57,885 nucleotides of DNA, from positions 1-57,885 of IMG/VR virus record IMGVR_UViG_3300046170_000085; one strand, given 5' to 3'. The notes under the pieces are model-generated. The model ran no database searches. It was given only the letters and a program-made list of their open reading frames with translations, and had not been told where the DNA came from. The position numbers and the translations under genes were made by a program. The stretch is from a virus. Positions 16,410-27,386 of the stretch are shown here, piece after piece. Each line of letters begins with the position of its first letter. Within the stretch, counting starts at the first letter, position 1.

Positions 16410-16638
16410 CTTCGACCTCCAGTTCTCCAGTGCCACCGCACCATTCACACTCCACACGTCTGGTATCCAAATACCCTACGTCTCGGTTGAAGCCTTGTGG
16501 TCTAGGATACTCAGCCTCATACCATCCATCACCGTCGCAGTCTTCGCAAACCTTGCGGCTCGGTTCTTGATCCTTGCTATAAAATACCTTGTCAAAGATA
16601 TCGCTCAACATAATCTCTATCGGATCAACCTTATGCAT
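16402..16638 (-). CDS. Small DnaJ-type zinc-finger protein
   Basis: 78 residues. Two CxxCxGxG-like knuckles are present: CEDCDGDGWYE and CEWCGGTGELE, about 30 residues apart, matching one DnaJ cysteine-rich zinc site. There is no J domain. GGAGG precedes the ATG at 16638, which overlaps the Api92-like gene. Such short proteins may bind partners or RNA; the role here is unknown. Confidence 0.75.
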   Translation of the reverse strand: MHKVDPIEIMLSDIFDKVFYSKDQEPSRKVCEDCDGDGWYEAEYPRPQGFNRDVGYLDTRRVECEWCGGTGELEVEDD

Positions 16639-17110
16639 TCTCTTCCTCCCATCTCGCTTCTCGTTCCTTGATCTCTTCATCCGACAATGTCCGACAATGG
16701 TGCTCACCCAACGTGAACTCACCAACGACATCCGTTCCTTCGACCTCGTACTCAGCTTGGACTTCGATGCCCAACCGATGCAGTTTCTCCCACACAAAAA
16801 TAGGTGCATCCCATGCCGTCTTGCACACAAATCTGAAATATGATGTCGGGATAGGATAGTGATCGTCACCATGCACAAGCTCTTCTTTAATCAGAATATC
16901 TTTAACATCCCATTTCGTATTCCATTTGTTGCACCTCCAATCCCATTGTGGAGATGTGCTCTTGCCATCGTGCGGTTGCCCGATAACCTCTAAAGGTATC
17001 GGACAGACCACATCACAGAAACGCTTGCGCTCTTTTAGTTCCCAGTAAAGATGAGTAACCATGCTCGTCTCACCGTGAATATAAACCTCTTGCTCACACC
17101 AGTTAGGCAT
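16631..17110 (-). CDS. Api92/YubB-like ferredoxin-fold protein
   Basis: 159 residues. It begins MPNWCEQEVYIHG and contains CNKWNTKWDVKD and YFRFVCKTAWDAPI, the signature of the ferredoxin-like domain of Api92-like phage and plasmid proteins (DUF1281/YubB). Function in the family is not known to me. The ATG at 17110 shares a base with the previous stop (TAATG), and GGAGG lies upstream; the ORF's earlier ATG at 17125 is not preferred. Confidence 0.85.
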   Translation of the reverse strand: MPNWCEQEVYIHGETSMVTHLYWELKERKRFCDVVCPIPLEVIGQPHDGKSTSPQWDWRCNKWNTKWDVKDILIKEELVHGDDHYPIPTSYFRFVCKTAWDAPIFVWEKLHRLGIEVQAEYEVEGTDVVGEFTLGEHHCRTLSDEEIKEREARWEEENA

Positions 17111-17634
17111 TACACTGTCCTCCAAATATCTAATGCATCCGCTTCGGATAGATCATTCAAGATGGTAATGTCTGTGTACTCTTTCTTAATATGTTCTTTC
17201 AAAAGCCAATCAGGTTTACCCTTCGGTTTGTTCCACTCAACAACCTTCAGTTCCCCATCTTCTTTGATCTGAGCAACGACACATCTGTTCAAACGTCTCT
17301 TCATGTCTTTCTTAGTCAAGAAATTAGACACTTGATCCGCACACCAATACTCAAACTTCTGATCAAAACCTTCAGGTGACCATTGGTACTTGCCAACATC
17401 AACTTTAGGTAGTGATGCAAAGTACTCTTCTATCTCATCATACTTCTTGCGCCATGCACCTTGAACCTTGGTAAATGGTGTCTTGTCATGAGGGTGCACA
17501 CGGTCACATCCACCATGACCATCGTTGCTGACATCAGCAAATGGTTTGCCATCCAGATATACGACTGCGGTGTAGCAATATGTTTCTTCACTGCCAGATG
17601 CGAAGTGCTTGATTGATTTCATTTCTAAGTTCAT
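17110..17634 (-). CDS. Unknown phage protein, first gene of the methyltransferase operon
   Basis: 174 residues. N-terminal SGSEETYCYTAVVYLDGKPF reads as a small beta sheet, followed by SNDGHGGCDRVHP and a long Lys-rich C terminus. I have seen this pattern as an unnamed phage protein. A TTGACA promoter candidate with an operator-like sequence lies about 35-60 bases upstream. An AAAGGAATTAAC-type ribosome site precedes the ATG. Confidence 0.75.
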   Translation of the reverse strand: MNLEMKSIKHFASGSEETYCYTAVVYLDGKPFADVSNDGHGGCDRVHPHDKTPFTKVQGAWRKKYDEIEEYFASLPKVDVGKYQWSPEGFDQKFEYWCADQVSNFLTKKDMKRRLNRCVVAQIKEDGELKVVEWNKPKGKPDWLLKEHIKKEYTDITILNDLSEADALDIWRTV

Positions 17635-17660
17635 TGTTAATTCCTTTCGTAGTTGTTGAA

Positions 17661-17696
17661 TACTTGTAAGTTATCTGAGGGAAAATATACTGTCAA
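17661..17696 (-). promoter_or_regulatory. Leftward promoter with TTACTTGTAA-like operator
   Basis: Reading leftward, TTGACA (17691-17696) is followed after 17 bases by TAACTT (17668-17673). A near copy of the dyad TTACTTGTAA (ATACTTGTAA, 17660-17669) overlaps the -10 box. It would drive the methyltransferase operon. Confidence 0.5.
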
Positions 17697-17708
17697 GAAA
17701 ATAATTAT

Positions 17709-17866
17709 GATTACGTTGATTACAGTATATACGCTTTGCCAGAGATTTTATTTTTTTTTTTTTTTCAAATCTGAAATGGCGTAATCTTTGTAAACGGCGT
17801 AATCAAGACCTTATTTATATAGCTCGGTATGATTACGGTAGATTACAAAAGAGGCTAAATGATTAC
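17709..17866. promoter_or_regulatory. GATTAC box array in the divergent region (operator or origin candidate)
   Basis: GATTAC occurs at 17709, 17718, 17831, 17841 and 17861, and its complement GTAATC at 17781 and 17799. Spacings are 9, 18, 10 and 20 bases within groups, close to whole helical turns. A run of 15 T (17751-17765) lies between the first and second groups. The region separates the leftward methyltransferase operon from rightward TerS. Repeated boxes beside an A/T tract are typical of a regulator array or a replication origin; I cannot tell which. Confidence 0.6.
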
Positions 17867-17939
17867 ACTTTATTTTAAGAAATGTATTTGATGCCCTTGA
17901 TTAGTTGCAGTATGGTTGTTGAAAACACAGGATGTAGAA

Positions 17940-18512
17940 ATGGGGTCTATAAAGAAAAAAGTGGAGGCTGAACATGACCGTCAGCTTACCAACAGGCAGA
18001 TGACATTCGCTCGAAAAATAGTTGAAGGCATCTACTCTAATGCAGAATGTGCTAGACTTGCAGGGTATGCTCCAGAACTTGCATCGAAACAAGCATCTGT
18101 TCTTTTAAATGGCAGAGATTATCCCCACGTTGTGGAGTATGTCCAAGAGTTGAGGCAAGAACGAGAGCGTCGGTATGGTGTGACAACCATCGGTCAACTT
18201 GAAAGATTACATTCTCTATCTCTTGGTGCTGAAGATGCAGGGCAGTTCTCTGCTGCTATAAATGCGGAGAAGATCCGCTCTGCTTTGGGTGGTCTGACTA
18301 TCGACAGACGAGAGACAATCAATACCATTGATCAACTATCAAGGGATGAGATTACAGCAAGACTTGCGGCACTACAAAAACAATATCCGCAAGCATTCCA
18401 GATTGATGCAGACTACAAGGATATTACACCAGATGAGCAAGGGTCAGGAAGCGAACTTCTGGAGCACACTAAGACAGAACCTACCGAAGAAGTGCTTCGC
18501 AACGCGGATTGA
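17940..18512 (+). CDS. terS: Terminase small subunit
   Basis: 190 residues. The N-terminal region LTNRQMTFARKIVEGIYSNA, then ECARLAGYAPELASKQASVL, is the HTH of phage small terminases that recognise the packaging site. A central oligomerisation-type helix (QELRQERERRYGVTTIGQLE) and an acidic tail follow. I chose the ATG at 17940 (CAGGA upstream); the longer TTG start at 17916 is possible. It is about 7.4 kb from the large subunit, in its own rightward island next to a nuclease-like gene. Confidence 0.8.
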   Translation: MGSIKKKVEAEHDRQLTNRQMTFARKIVEGIYSNAECARLAGYAPELASKQASVLLNGRDYPHVVEYVQELRQERERRYGVTTIGQLERLHSLSLGAEDAGQFSAAINAEKIRSALGGLTIDRRETINTIDQLSRDEITARLAALQKQYPQAFQIDADYKDITPDEQGSGSELLEHTKTEPTEEVLRNAD

Positions 18513-18864
18513 AAACGTGCATGGGGGCGGTGTTCCTGATGTGCATTTCATCTGGGATGGGTTGCCGTTCTGGTGTGAATTGAAAGTATCCAAAAGTAAT
18601 GCAGTAGCAATCTCTGCTCATCAAGTTGCTTGGAATACAGCATATTGGGTACGAGGTGGGGCAAATTTCTTCTTAGTAAAGAGCCTCAAGGAACGCGATC
18701 TAATTTTATTTGACGGTGATCAGGGGGCTGATTTGATACAGGGTGGGATCTCTGCGGCTCAAGGTTCGCGGTTCACGAACCCTGCGTCTTTGTTCTGCGC
18801 CCTGCGGCCCAGGTTAGAGCGCCGGATCTCTGCGACCCTGCGGCCCTGCGACTCTGCGGCCTAG
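18433..18864 (+). CDS. PD-(D/E)xK-type nuclease (VRR-NUC-like), possible resolvase
   Basis: 143 residues overlapping the 3' end of terS by 80 bases. The core reads ENVHGGGVPDVHFI (catalytic Asp), LPFWCELKV (ExK-type ELK), then SAHQVAWNTAYW, the arrangement of small phage VRR-NUC or Holliday-junction resolvase-like nucleases. It may resolve branched DNA before packaging. The last 40 or so residues are encoded by repeated CTGCGRCY octamers and look like an extension created by repeat growth rather than part of the fold. The ATG has AAGGA about 11 bases upstream. Confidence 0.7.
   Translation: MSKGQEANFWSTLRQNLPKKCFATRIENVHGGGVPDVHFIWDGLPFWCELKVSKSNAVAISAHQVAWNTAYWVRGGANFFLVKSLKERDLILFDGDQGADLIQGGISAAQGSRFTNPASLFCALRPRLERRISATLRPCDSAA
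18830..18861. repeat. Tandem CTGCGRCY octamers
   Basis: Four head-to-tail units: CTGCGACC, CTGCGGCC, CTGCGACT, CTGCGGCC. Related single units lie upstream in 18750-18815. A 17-base stretch spanning the last units recurs exactly at 19679-19695. The repeat is eight bases long, so it cannot preserve a protein repeat. Confidence 0.8.
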
Positions 18865-18898
18865 TGTATATGTGCTTGTGCCTTGGGGCAAGTGTAAA

Positions 18899-18916
18899 GG
18901 GGAGCCGCAGCTCCCC
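18899..18916 (-). terminator. Hairpin between convergent genes, likely leftward terminator
   Basis: GGGGAGC (18899-18905) pairs perfectly with GCTCCCC (18910-18916) around CGCA. Read leftward it follows the stop of the gene at 18923 and is followed by TTTAC. It may also slow rightward transcripts from the nuclease gene. Confidence 0.55.
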
Positions 18917-18922
18917 CAGGAT

Positions 18923-19603
18923 TTAGTGCTCCACTATGGCAATTGATTTTGCAAGGCTCGATCCCTTGCATAGCTTGCAGGCGGTGCATTGCACCCGTCG
19001 CCCTGCTTCCTTGGATGCCGGACATAGGGCTTCGTTTGCCTTGTCGATCTGGCCTAGATCCGCGACAACTCGGAACGTCCGACGACCTTGCTTCCAATGC
19101 ATAACTGCTTCCGCGTGGCTATCCGCGCTTTGCATTGCAATGTCGGGTCGCCATGGTTTTTGATGAGTGTATGCCGTCCACGTTTCGCACTCGGATAAAA
19201 GGTTATCCCAAACATGCGACGGAACGGCGGCAGGATCGCCATAGGTTCCAATGCGAACGAAACGACCACGACCCATTGTTGCCGCGTCTCCCGTTTGATA
19301 AACTCCGCGCTTGTATGCTTTCCATACGATTAAAACGCCTTGCCCTAGATTGACGTAACACTTGCGACCCTTTGCTTGCTTGCGTTCTGGATCCGTTGTA
19401 ACTTCGCCACGCATTGGACAATCGCCACAAATAGAATAATCTTCGCCAGTCTTCGACGCTTCAAGTGGGTTTATATCTTCGCGCAATATATAAGTTTGCA
19501 CGACCTTTCCCGTTTTAGTATTCCGATTGGAATAGGTGGCAATAACTACAATTGGTTTATCATCCAATAAGCTAGGCCCGTTGTAAATGATAGCTGATTT
19601 CAT
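18923..19603 (-). CDS. Conserved cysteine-rich phage protein (DUF7227-like)
   Basis: 226 residues from the ATG at 19603, preceded by AAGGAATTAAAC; the 19-residue longer reading runs through promoter sequence. Conserved blocks are SICGDCPMRGE, KCYVNLGQGVLIVWKAYKRG, RIGTYGDPAAVPSHVWDNL, TAYTHQKPWRPDIAMQSAD and CPASKEAG with QCTACKLCKG. The Cys spacing suggests zinc or an iron-sulfur cluster. I believe this is the family named DUF7227, found in many phages without known function. Confidence 0.8.
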   Translation of the reverse strand: MKSAIIYNGPSLLDDKPIVVIATYSNRNTKTGKVVQTYILREDINPLEASKTGEDYSICGDCPMRGEVTTDPERKQAKGRKCYVNLGQGVLIVWKAYKRGVYQTGDAATMGRGRFVRIGTYGDPAAVPSHVWDNLLSECETWTAYTHQKPWRPDIAMQSADSHAEAVMHWKQGRRTFRVVADLGQIDKANEALCPASKEAGRRVQCTACKLCKGSSLAKSIAIVEH

Positions 19604-19631
19604 GTTTAATTCCTTACTAGTTAACAGTCCG

Positions 19632-19664
19632 ATTATACACCGGCCACAAGTAAACAACAAGTAA
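19632..19664 (-). promoter_or_regulatory. Leftward promoter with two TTACTTGT boxes
   Basis: Leftward, a perfect TATAAT lies at 19632-19637, with a weak TTGTTG 17 bases upstream. TTACTTGT occurs at 19646-19653 and again at 19657-19664, 11 bases apart, covering the spacer and -35 region. It serves the cysteine-rich gene. Confidence 0.5.
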
Positions 19665-19678
19665 AATATATTTTTATT

Positions 19679-19695
19679 CCTGCGACTCTGCGGCC
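19679..19695. repeat. Second copy of the CTGCGRCY repeat
   Basis: Seventeen bases identical to 18845-18861. More CTGCGGCC-like units follow inside the terminator at 19711-19742. Confidence 0.75.
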
Positions 19696-19710
19696 CTGTG
19701 TTTATATATT

Positions 19711-19742
19711 CAAAAGCCCTGCGGCCTTGCGGCCCCAGGGCT
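19711..19742 (-). terminator. Strong leftward terminator of the small-gene operon
   Basis: Leftward, AGCCCTG pairs with CAGGGCT, then after one G/G mismatch GGCC pairs with GGCC around a GCAA (GNRA) loop; TTTTG follows. The stem is 28 bases overall. It ends the operon that begins at 20892. Confidence 0.75.
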
Positions 19743-19784
19743 ATCGAAAGGAAATGCCCGGTAACCCTGGGCCAGGGATTAGTG

Positions 19785-19925
19785 TTACATTACAGCTGCG
19801 CCATACAATAAAAAGATTACAGCGAATAGGATTACGAATAGCGCAATCCCGCCTAGTAGATCCTCGAGGGCAGACGATGGTCTGCCCTGGATCCAGTTAA
19901 TTAGTGTCTGGATAGCGTGGATCAT
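19785..19925 (-). CDS. Small single-TM membrane protein
   Basis: 46 residues. The N terminus is short and polar; residues about 24-46 (LGGIALFVILFAVIFLLYGA) form a hydrophobic helix reaching the C terminus. The ATG shares a base with the previous stop (TAATG). A host-envelope or superinfection-type role is possible; it is far from the lysis cassette. Confidence 0.65.
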   Translation of the reverse strand: MIHAIQTLINWIQGRPSSALEDLLGGIALFVILFAVIFLLYGAAVM

Positions 19926-20251
19926 TAGAACTGTCCGAAATCTATATCTTTGGCGATCAGTTCTTTTCCGTTTGTGATCTTCCCGTTTGACATATCGACC
20001 ACGTAGTGCCCGTTATCAAAGTCTTCCTTGTGTTGAACTATACCTAGCGATAGACCACCGTCTATCTCTTGGTGGTACGTGCCAATCAATCGAGCCAGTG
20101 CATACTGGCAATCATTATGGCGCATTCTTGGCGCAGCTTTCACTACTACCTCAATCACTCGCTCGGGAGACCCGTCCCAATGCACGTAAGCATAGCACGG
20201 GAACGAATCCCCCATGCTGTCTTTTACTTCTATTGTTGCTCTATTTCCCAT
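19925..20251 (-). CDS. Conserved phage protein, unknown function
   Basis: 108 residues. It begins MGNRATIEVKDSMGDSFP and continues CYAYVHWDGSPERVIEVV and DGGLSLGIVQHKEDFDNG, a pattern I know from many phage proteins without function. The ribosome site lies in a shared leader AGAAAGGAAAGA. The TM protein follows directly. Confidence 0.75.
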   Translation of the reverse strand: MGNRATIEVKDSMGDSFPCYAYVHWDGSPERVIEVVVKAAPRMRHNDCQYALARLIGTYHQEIDGGLSLGIVQHKEDFDNGHYVVDMSNGKITNGKELIAKDIDFGQF

Positions 20252-20289
20252 TGTCTTTCCTTTCTAGTTAAGATGCCAAGCGCATCACG

Positions 20290-20313
20290 GATGAGCCAGT
20301 TTCCTGGCTCATC
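20290..20313 (-). other. Perfect 10-bp intergenic hairpin
   Basis: GATGAGCCAG (20290-20299) pairs with CTGGCTCATC (20304-20313). On the leftward RNA the loop is GAAA, a GNRA tetraloop. No T-tract follows, so it is more likely a processing or stabilising element, or a partial terminator, between two genes of one operon. Confidence 0.65.
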
Positions 20314-20323
20314 TCTGATATGC

Positions 20324-20596
20324 TTAGACGTTGTACTCGTCTCGCCATTCTGGATCGGCATCTACAAGTTGCCCGAACTGTGTGATCTCACGGGCATAGG
20401 TGTCTCCCTCTTCGTAACCTCCGTCAAACATCATAGGCGATGTAGCTGCGACGTACCATCGAGCGTATGGATCTTTTGCTTCAGAACTAGAATGTTTGTA
20501 GGTTTTGAGAACTTTCCATACCCAACCTTGGCTGTTTGCATATACTGCGTATGGTTTATCTTGATCACGTTTCTTTCCGAATTTATTCTTAGGCAT
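20324..20596 (-). CDS. Small basic protein, unknown
   Basis: 90 residues. Basic N terminus (MPKNKFGKKRDQDKPYAVYA), then GWVWKVLKTY and an acidic C terminus (FGQLVDADPEWRDEYNV). The AGAAAGGAAAGA leader precedes the ATG. No family recognised with confidence. Confidence 0.7.
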   Translation of the reverse strand: MPKNKFGKKRDQDKPYAVYANSQGWVWKVLKTYKHSSSEAKDPYARWYVAATSPMMFDGGYEEGDTYAREITQFGQLVDADPEWRDEYNV

Positions 20597-20625
20597 GTTC
20601 TTTCCTTTCTAATTGAACAGTTTGA

Positions 20626-20653
20626 TTGTAGCCCGATTGTTGTCGGGCTACAA
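20626..20653 (-). other. Perfect 11-bp intergenic hairpin
   Basis: TTGTAGCCCGA (20626-20636) pairs with TCGGGCTACAA (20643-20653) around six bases. It lies between two leftward genes, without a T-tract in either direction, in the same place as the hairpin at 20290. Confidence 0.65.
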
Positions 20654-20661
20654 GTGTTTAT

Positions 20662-20892
20662 TTAAACTATCTCGAACCTTTTTACTTCGGTACTCTTAAC
20701 GTGTTTCTGCCAAGTACTTGGGCGGTGCTCTTTCCACCATGCTAGTGATGGCGCTCTCTGTGAGATTGTGATCTTCCACATTGCCCAACCTTTCATGATT
20801 GCTTCCTCACGTAATGCCTCACGTTTCTTTTGTAGAAGCTTGATACCAGTTTCTACTTCGGCAAGTTCTGTGATTAGATTTCTTTTAGTCAT
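20662..20892 (-). CDS. Small coiled-coil protein, first gene of its operon
   Basis: 76 residues. A charged helix (ITELAEVETGIKLLQKKREA) leads to a Trp-rich basic part (WKITISQRAPSLAWWKEHRP). The AGAAAGGAAAGA leader precedes the ATG. A promoter with a perfect dyad operator lies just upstream. Unknown function. Confidence 0.65.
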   Translation of the reverse strand: MTKRNLITELAEVETGIKLLQKKREALREEAIMKGWAMWKITISQRAPSLAWWKEHRPSTWQKHVKSTEVKRFEIV

Positions 20893-20921
20893 TGTCTTTC
20901 CTTTCTAGTTAAAGTGTAACT

Positions 20922-20964
20922 CTTGTTACAAGTAACAAGATAAACATCTACAAGTAAAAGTCAA
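20922..20964 (-). promoter_or_regulatory. Leftward promoter with overlapping dyad operator
   Basis: Leftward, TTGACT (20959-20964), 16 bases, TATCTT (20937-20942). A perfect dyad CTTGTTAC-AA-GTAACAAG (20922-20939) covers the start region and touches the -10 box. A second ACAAGTAA lies in the spacer (20950-20957). This is classic geometry for repression. Confidence 0.6.
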
Positions 20965-21025
20965 GTGCTCTACAAGATTTATTTTAATTAATTTCAAATT
21001 AATTCGACCAAGGTTCGGGGTTACT

Positions 21026-21089
21026 GTGCCGCGCTGCGGCACGATTGCTGCAACGCAGCAAGGGGCACCCCCCCATATATAGAGGGTGC
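21026..21089. other. Three tandem hairpins upstream of the late operon
   Basis: GTGCCGC/GCGGCAC (21026-21042, loop GCT), TTGCTGC/GCAGCAA (21045-21061, loop AAC) and GCACCC/GGGTGC (21065-21089, 13-base loop) follow each other within 64 bases. No T-tract follows in either direction. The rest of 20965-21266 is AT-rich, with a TATAAT at 21108-21113 lacking a good -35 box, which could start the late operon. Confidence 0.65.
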
Positions 21090-21107
21090 ATAGCACACAA
21101 TACTGTC

Positions 21108-21113
21108 TATAAT
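21108..21113 (+). promoter_or_regulatory. Possible -10 box of the late operon
   Basis: TATAAT is perfect but no TTGACA-like sequence lies at 16-18 bases upstream; the third hairpin ends there. A middle or late promoter using an activator would look like this. Weak evidence. Confidence 0.3.
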
Positions 21114-21266
21114 ATTGGTATTGTAAATTCATTCGGGGATAATTCCATTGGGGCAACAACTACTCAACAACTAGGTTCCCTAGCCCCCAGAAAAAATTAC
21201 GGGTGTATTTTCATTTGGGTTTATTGTAAAGTGTCACCAGAACCAAGGAGCGAGGTTAAATCCTAG

Positions 21267-21911
21267 ATGTCCGAGAACAACAGGCACAGGCGTGTAGCTT
21301 CGCAGATGGCGGAGCGGTATGGTGTTGATCCAGAGGTATTTACTCGATTGATTGCGAGGGAGAGCAGTTGGGATCCTAATGCGAAGGGTGCTAACGGTGA
21401 GCTTGGTTATACTCAGATTATGTTGGAGACGGGCATTGATCCGGGGTACGGGGTTAAGCCTATCAGTGATCGGAATGATCCGATTGATAACTTGCGGTTT
21501 GGCGCGGAGTATTTGGGTGCGTTGGTAAAAGAGTACAACGGGGATTATAACAAGGCATTGATGGCGTATAACGGTGGTCCGGGGAACGTGAACAAGGGCA
21601 CGGTATCGAATGCGGCACAGAAGTACGCGGCGGAAGTTATGAGCGGGAAGGAAGTTCAGACTAAACCCAAACCACGGCCCACGGGTCTTGTACCGCAGGT
21701 AGCGGACAAGCGGGGGATGGATGCGATTAGCAAGGGGATCATGGATTTTTTGAATCCGAAGCCTTTGCCTTTGAAGGCTCCGCCTCCTCTTACTCGGACA
21801 CGTAGGAGTGGTCGGATGAGTCCGTTGAGTGGAACGGGGATTCCGGGTTTAGGGAACATCAAGAGGTATTCGACACCTGGTGGAATAGAGAGTTTGTATC
21901 GGGGTAAGTAA
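21267..21911 (+). CDS. Lytic transglycosylase (SLT domain)
   Basis: 214 residues. The catalytic Glu lies in LIARESSWDPNAKGANGE, followed by LGYTQIM and ALMAYNGGPGNVNKG, the three SLT (lysozyme-like) motifs, within residues 20-115. The C-terminal half is Pro/Lys-rich and looks like a disordered virion-attachment tail. It cuts peptidoglycan, probably as a virion protein during DNA entry, since the holin and endolysin are elsewhere. First gene of the rightward operon; its stop overlaps the next ATG. Confidence 0.9.
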   Translation: MSENNRHRRVASQMAERYGVDPEVFTRLIARESSWDPNAKGANGELGYTQIMLETGIDPGYGVKPISDRNDPIDNLRFGAEYLGALVKEYNGDYNKALMAYNGGPGNVNKGTVSNAAQKYAAEVMSGKEVQTKPKPRPTGLVPQVADKRGMDAISKGIMDFLNPKPLPLKAPPPLTRTRRSGRMSPLSGTGIPGLGNIKRYSTPGGIESLYRGK

Positions 21912-22357
21912 TGGAGTATTCGACGGCTACGGTTGATGATTCTTTGGACGTGACGCACATTTGGAGAAGGTTTCAGCAAGAAAGCAGTCAGTCTTATGTT
22001 GATTTTGACTGGGACAAGGCCCACGAACAGGTTTTGTCTTGGATTGAGGATAAGGATTGGGAAATATTTTTAGCTTGGAAGGGTCGTATATTGTGTGGTG
22101 TATTGATTGGTGCGGTGACCACGTATCCTTATTCTAGGGCACTTATTGCGGGGGATTATATATGGTATATTATACCAGAGTCTCGTGGTGGGATGACAGG
22201 GGTGAGATTAATGCGTATGATGGAAACGTGGGCTAGAGATCGAGGAGCGGTATCGATGGAGACTGGATCTACTTCTGGGGTTGAGAATCGGGCTATGGGT
22301 TTAATGGAGAGATTAGGGTTTTCTCCTGTTGGCATGTTAATGCGGAAAGGTTTGTGA
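21911..22357 (+). CDS. GNAT-family acetyltransferase
   Basis: 148 residues. The acetyl-CoA-binding motif is seen as [20 protein letters not shown], with [20 protein letters not shown] and [15 protein letters not shown] as motif B region. The start shares a base with the transglycosylase stop. The substrate is unknown; similar GNAT genes occur near structural genes in marine phages. It could modify a virion or host protein. Confidence 0.88.
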   Translation: MEYSTATVDDSLDVTHIWRRFQQESSQSYVDFDWDKAHEQVLSWIEDKDWEIFLAWKGRILCGVLIGAVTTYPYSRALIAGDYIWYIIPESRGGMTGVRLMRMMETWARDRGAVSMETGSTSGVENRAMGLMERLGFSPVGMLMRKGL

Positions 22358-22358
22358 G

Positions 22359-25921
<3,563 letters not shown>

Positions 25922-25925
<4 letters not shown>

Positions 25926-27386
25926 ACTTACACGCCTTACCAGAAGAAGCTCTGAAAGAGATACTAGCCCTTACGGAGGCTAAGAAAACATTAGATCTGC
26001 GTGAAAAAGCGCAAGATTATTTCATGCCCTTTGCTCATCATGTGTATGAGAACTTCATTGAGGGCAGGCACCATCGAGTTATTGCGGAAAAGCTTGAGCA
26101 AGTGGCGCAGGGTAAGTTAAAACGTTTGATCATTAACATGCCACCTCGTCATTCTAAGTCTGAGTTTGCTAGTTTCTTGATGCCTGCTTGGTTTCTGGGG
26201 CGCAATCCAAAGCTCAAGATCATCCAAGCTACACACAATACGGAACTTGCGGTGCGTTTTGGACGCAAGGTTCGTGATCTTATAGACGATCCACAATATA
26301 AAGACATCTTTCCTGATACTAACTTGAAAGAAGACAACAAAGGAGCGGGTAAATGGCAAACCGACAAGGGTGGTGAGTATTTTGCGGCGGGTGTTGGGGC
26401 TGCGGTTACTGGTCGTGGTGCGGACTTGTTTGTCATTGACGACCCTCACTCGGAACAGGACGCTCTAAGCGAGAGCGCATTCGACAATGCGTATGAATGG
26501 TACACTTCTGGACCTCGTCAGAGGCTTCAACCGGGTGGTTCGATCATAATTGTTATGACTCGATGGGGTAAAAAGGACTTGACAGGTCGTTTGATAGCGG
26601 CACAGGGCAGTGATGTCATGGCAGATCAGTGGGAAGTGGTGGAATTTCCTGCAATTCTACCATCAGATGACCCATTATGGCCTGAGTTCTGGGAAAAAGA
26701 CGCTTTACTGGGAATAAAAGCATCACTTCCTGTGGGGAAAATGGAATGCGCAGTGGCAGCAAACGCCAACTACGTCCGAATCTGCCATAGTTAAGCGGGA
26801 ATGGTGGCAACCGTGGGAAAAAGAAGAGATTCCCCCTGTAAAATACATACTTCAGTCCTATGATACCGCGTTTTCCAAGAAAGAAACGGCTGATTACAGC
26901 GCGATTACTACTTGGGGAGTGTTTGAACCAGAAGAAGGTGGCCCTGACAACATAGTATTGATGGATGCGCAGCGGGGTAGGTGGAATTTCCCTGAATTAA
27001 AGGAGAAAGCCTACCAAGAGTACGAGTATTGGGAGCCAGATATGGTACTTGTGGAGGCAAAAGCTACTGGTACACCGTTGATTGACGAGTTGCGTTTACG
27101 TGGTATTCCTGCATTAGGCTTTGCTCCAGGCAAAGGACGTGATAAGGTAACGCGAATGCACATGGTTGCGCCATTGTTTGAAGCGGGTGTAGTATGGGCA
27201 CCAACGGACAAGAAATTTGCAGATGAAGTCATAGAAGAAGTTGTTTCATTTCCTAATGGCGATCATGATGACTTTTGTGATAGTATGACTTTAGCATTAA
27301 TGCGTTTTCGCCAAGGAGGGTTTATCTCTCTACATGGTGAGAATGAAGAACAAGAAGAATATCGCAAGAAGCGGGAGTATTATTGA
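25922..27386 (+). CDS. terL: Terminase large subunit, interrupted by one frameshift
   Basis: ATPase-nuclease that pumps DNA into the capsid. N-terminal Walker A-type [13 protein letters not shown], Walker [13 protein letters not shown], and [10 protein letters not shown] are visible. The nuclease half has [18 protein letters not shown] (first acidic residue), [10 protein letters not shown] and [12 protein letters not shown]. An extra base in GGGGAAAA (26734-26741) breaks the frame; removing one base gives [10 protein letters not shown] and a continuous protein of about 487 residues. The pieces read as 25922-26794 and about 26740-27386. The error type matches the insertions in the terminal repeat, so the gene is probably intact. 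Confidence 0.93.
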
